Assembly: GCA_900550385.1 (NCBI GenBank)
Contig: URRZ01000016.1
Coordinates: 1-29,151 of the forward strand
Origin: an uncultured Coriobacteriaceae bacterium
GTDB lineage: Bacteria; Actinomycetota; Coriobacteriia; Coriobacteriales; Eggerthellaceae
DNA length: 29,151 bases
Direction: 5' to 3'
The notes below the pieces were generated by a model, which saw nothing but the letters and a program-made list of their open reading frames with translations, made no database searches and was not told the DNA's origin. Both the position numbers and the translations under genes were made by a program. Below are positions 29,087 through 29,151 of this stretch, piece by piece. Within the stretch, counting starts at the first letter, position 1. Every line of letters starts with the position of its first letter.

Positions 29087-29151
29087 CCAGTATAGGGATT
29101 ATCTCGCTTCCTCGAGCTGCGGAAACTCGCGTCGGCCATGAACAAATGGCG
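29078..29151 (+). mobile_element. Probable left end of an insertion sequence, truncated by the contig edge
   Basis: 29078-29099 is the terminal inverted repeat matching 50-71. An ATG at 29138 (MNKW...) could be the transposase start, consistent with a stop codon near the other end. Contigs commonly stop in repeated elements, which supports the reading. Family unknown. Confidence 0.5.

Overview
The window looks like one contig of an actinobacterium of class Coriobacteriia, most likely family Eggerthellaceae. Reasons are the high-GC codon use, a LuxR regulator with an N-terminal 12-helix membrane domain (a family greatly expanded in Eggerthellaceae), a DUF5679 zinc-ribbon protein, and parA-parB with two perfect parS sites, which places the left part near the chromosome origin. 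This is inference from content; no 16S or search was available.

Layout. 1-71 and 29078-29151 are probably the two ends of one insertion-sequence type, carrying a 22-bp terminal inverted repeat (21/22 identical). 118-3470 is the segregation block: parA, parB, a terminator, parS, rlmN on the minus strand, and a second parS. 3588-13033 holds ddl, a tail-anchored unknown protein, a DEDDh-exonuclease/DinG-helicase fusion, a membrane coiled-coil protein and a very large membrane protein built on a split M28 peptidase fold. 13231-13380 is a small zinc-ribbon gene with a strong terminator. 13486-20943 is an accessory region: a higBA toxin-antitoxin pair, a LuxR regulator divergent from a membrane alpha/beta hydrolase, an AAA+/DUF4143 ATPase behind three evenly spaced palindromes, a C_GCAxxG_C_C protein, an antitoxin/PIN toxin pair and an Xre regulator. 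21063-24262 is a copper module, csoR-copA, whose copA carries a fused CopZ-like domain with its own internal ribosome binding site. 24401-25992 is an AT-richer AlbA_2/ATPase gene lying between two perfect 41-bp direct repeats. 26141-27939 carries rarD-like and pyrE genes, and 28017-28775 a second antitoxin/PIN pair.

How the genes work together. ParA, ParB and parS segregate the origin. CsoR represses csoR-copA until Cu(I) binds; CopA then exports copper, and the C-terminal or separately translated CopZ domain may deliver it. HigBA and both PIN pairs are autoregulated stability or stress modules with visible operator-like repeats. The LuxR/hydrolase pair looks like a regulator with its target.

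The most unusual points are the three palindromes at an exact 32-bp period before the ATPase gene, the 41-bp repeats flanking the AlbA_2 gene, the copA/copZ nested gene, the M28 fold split by about 700 residues with altered metal ligands, and repeated hints of leaderless transcripts.
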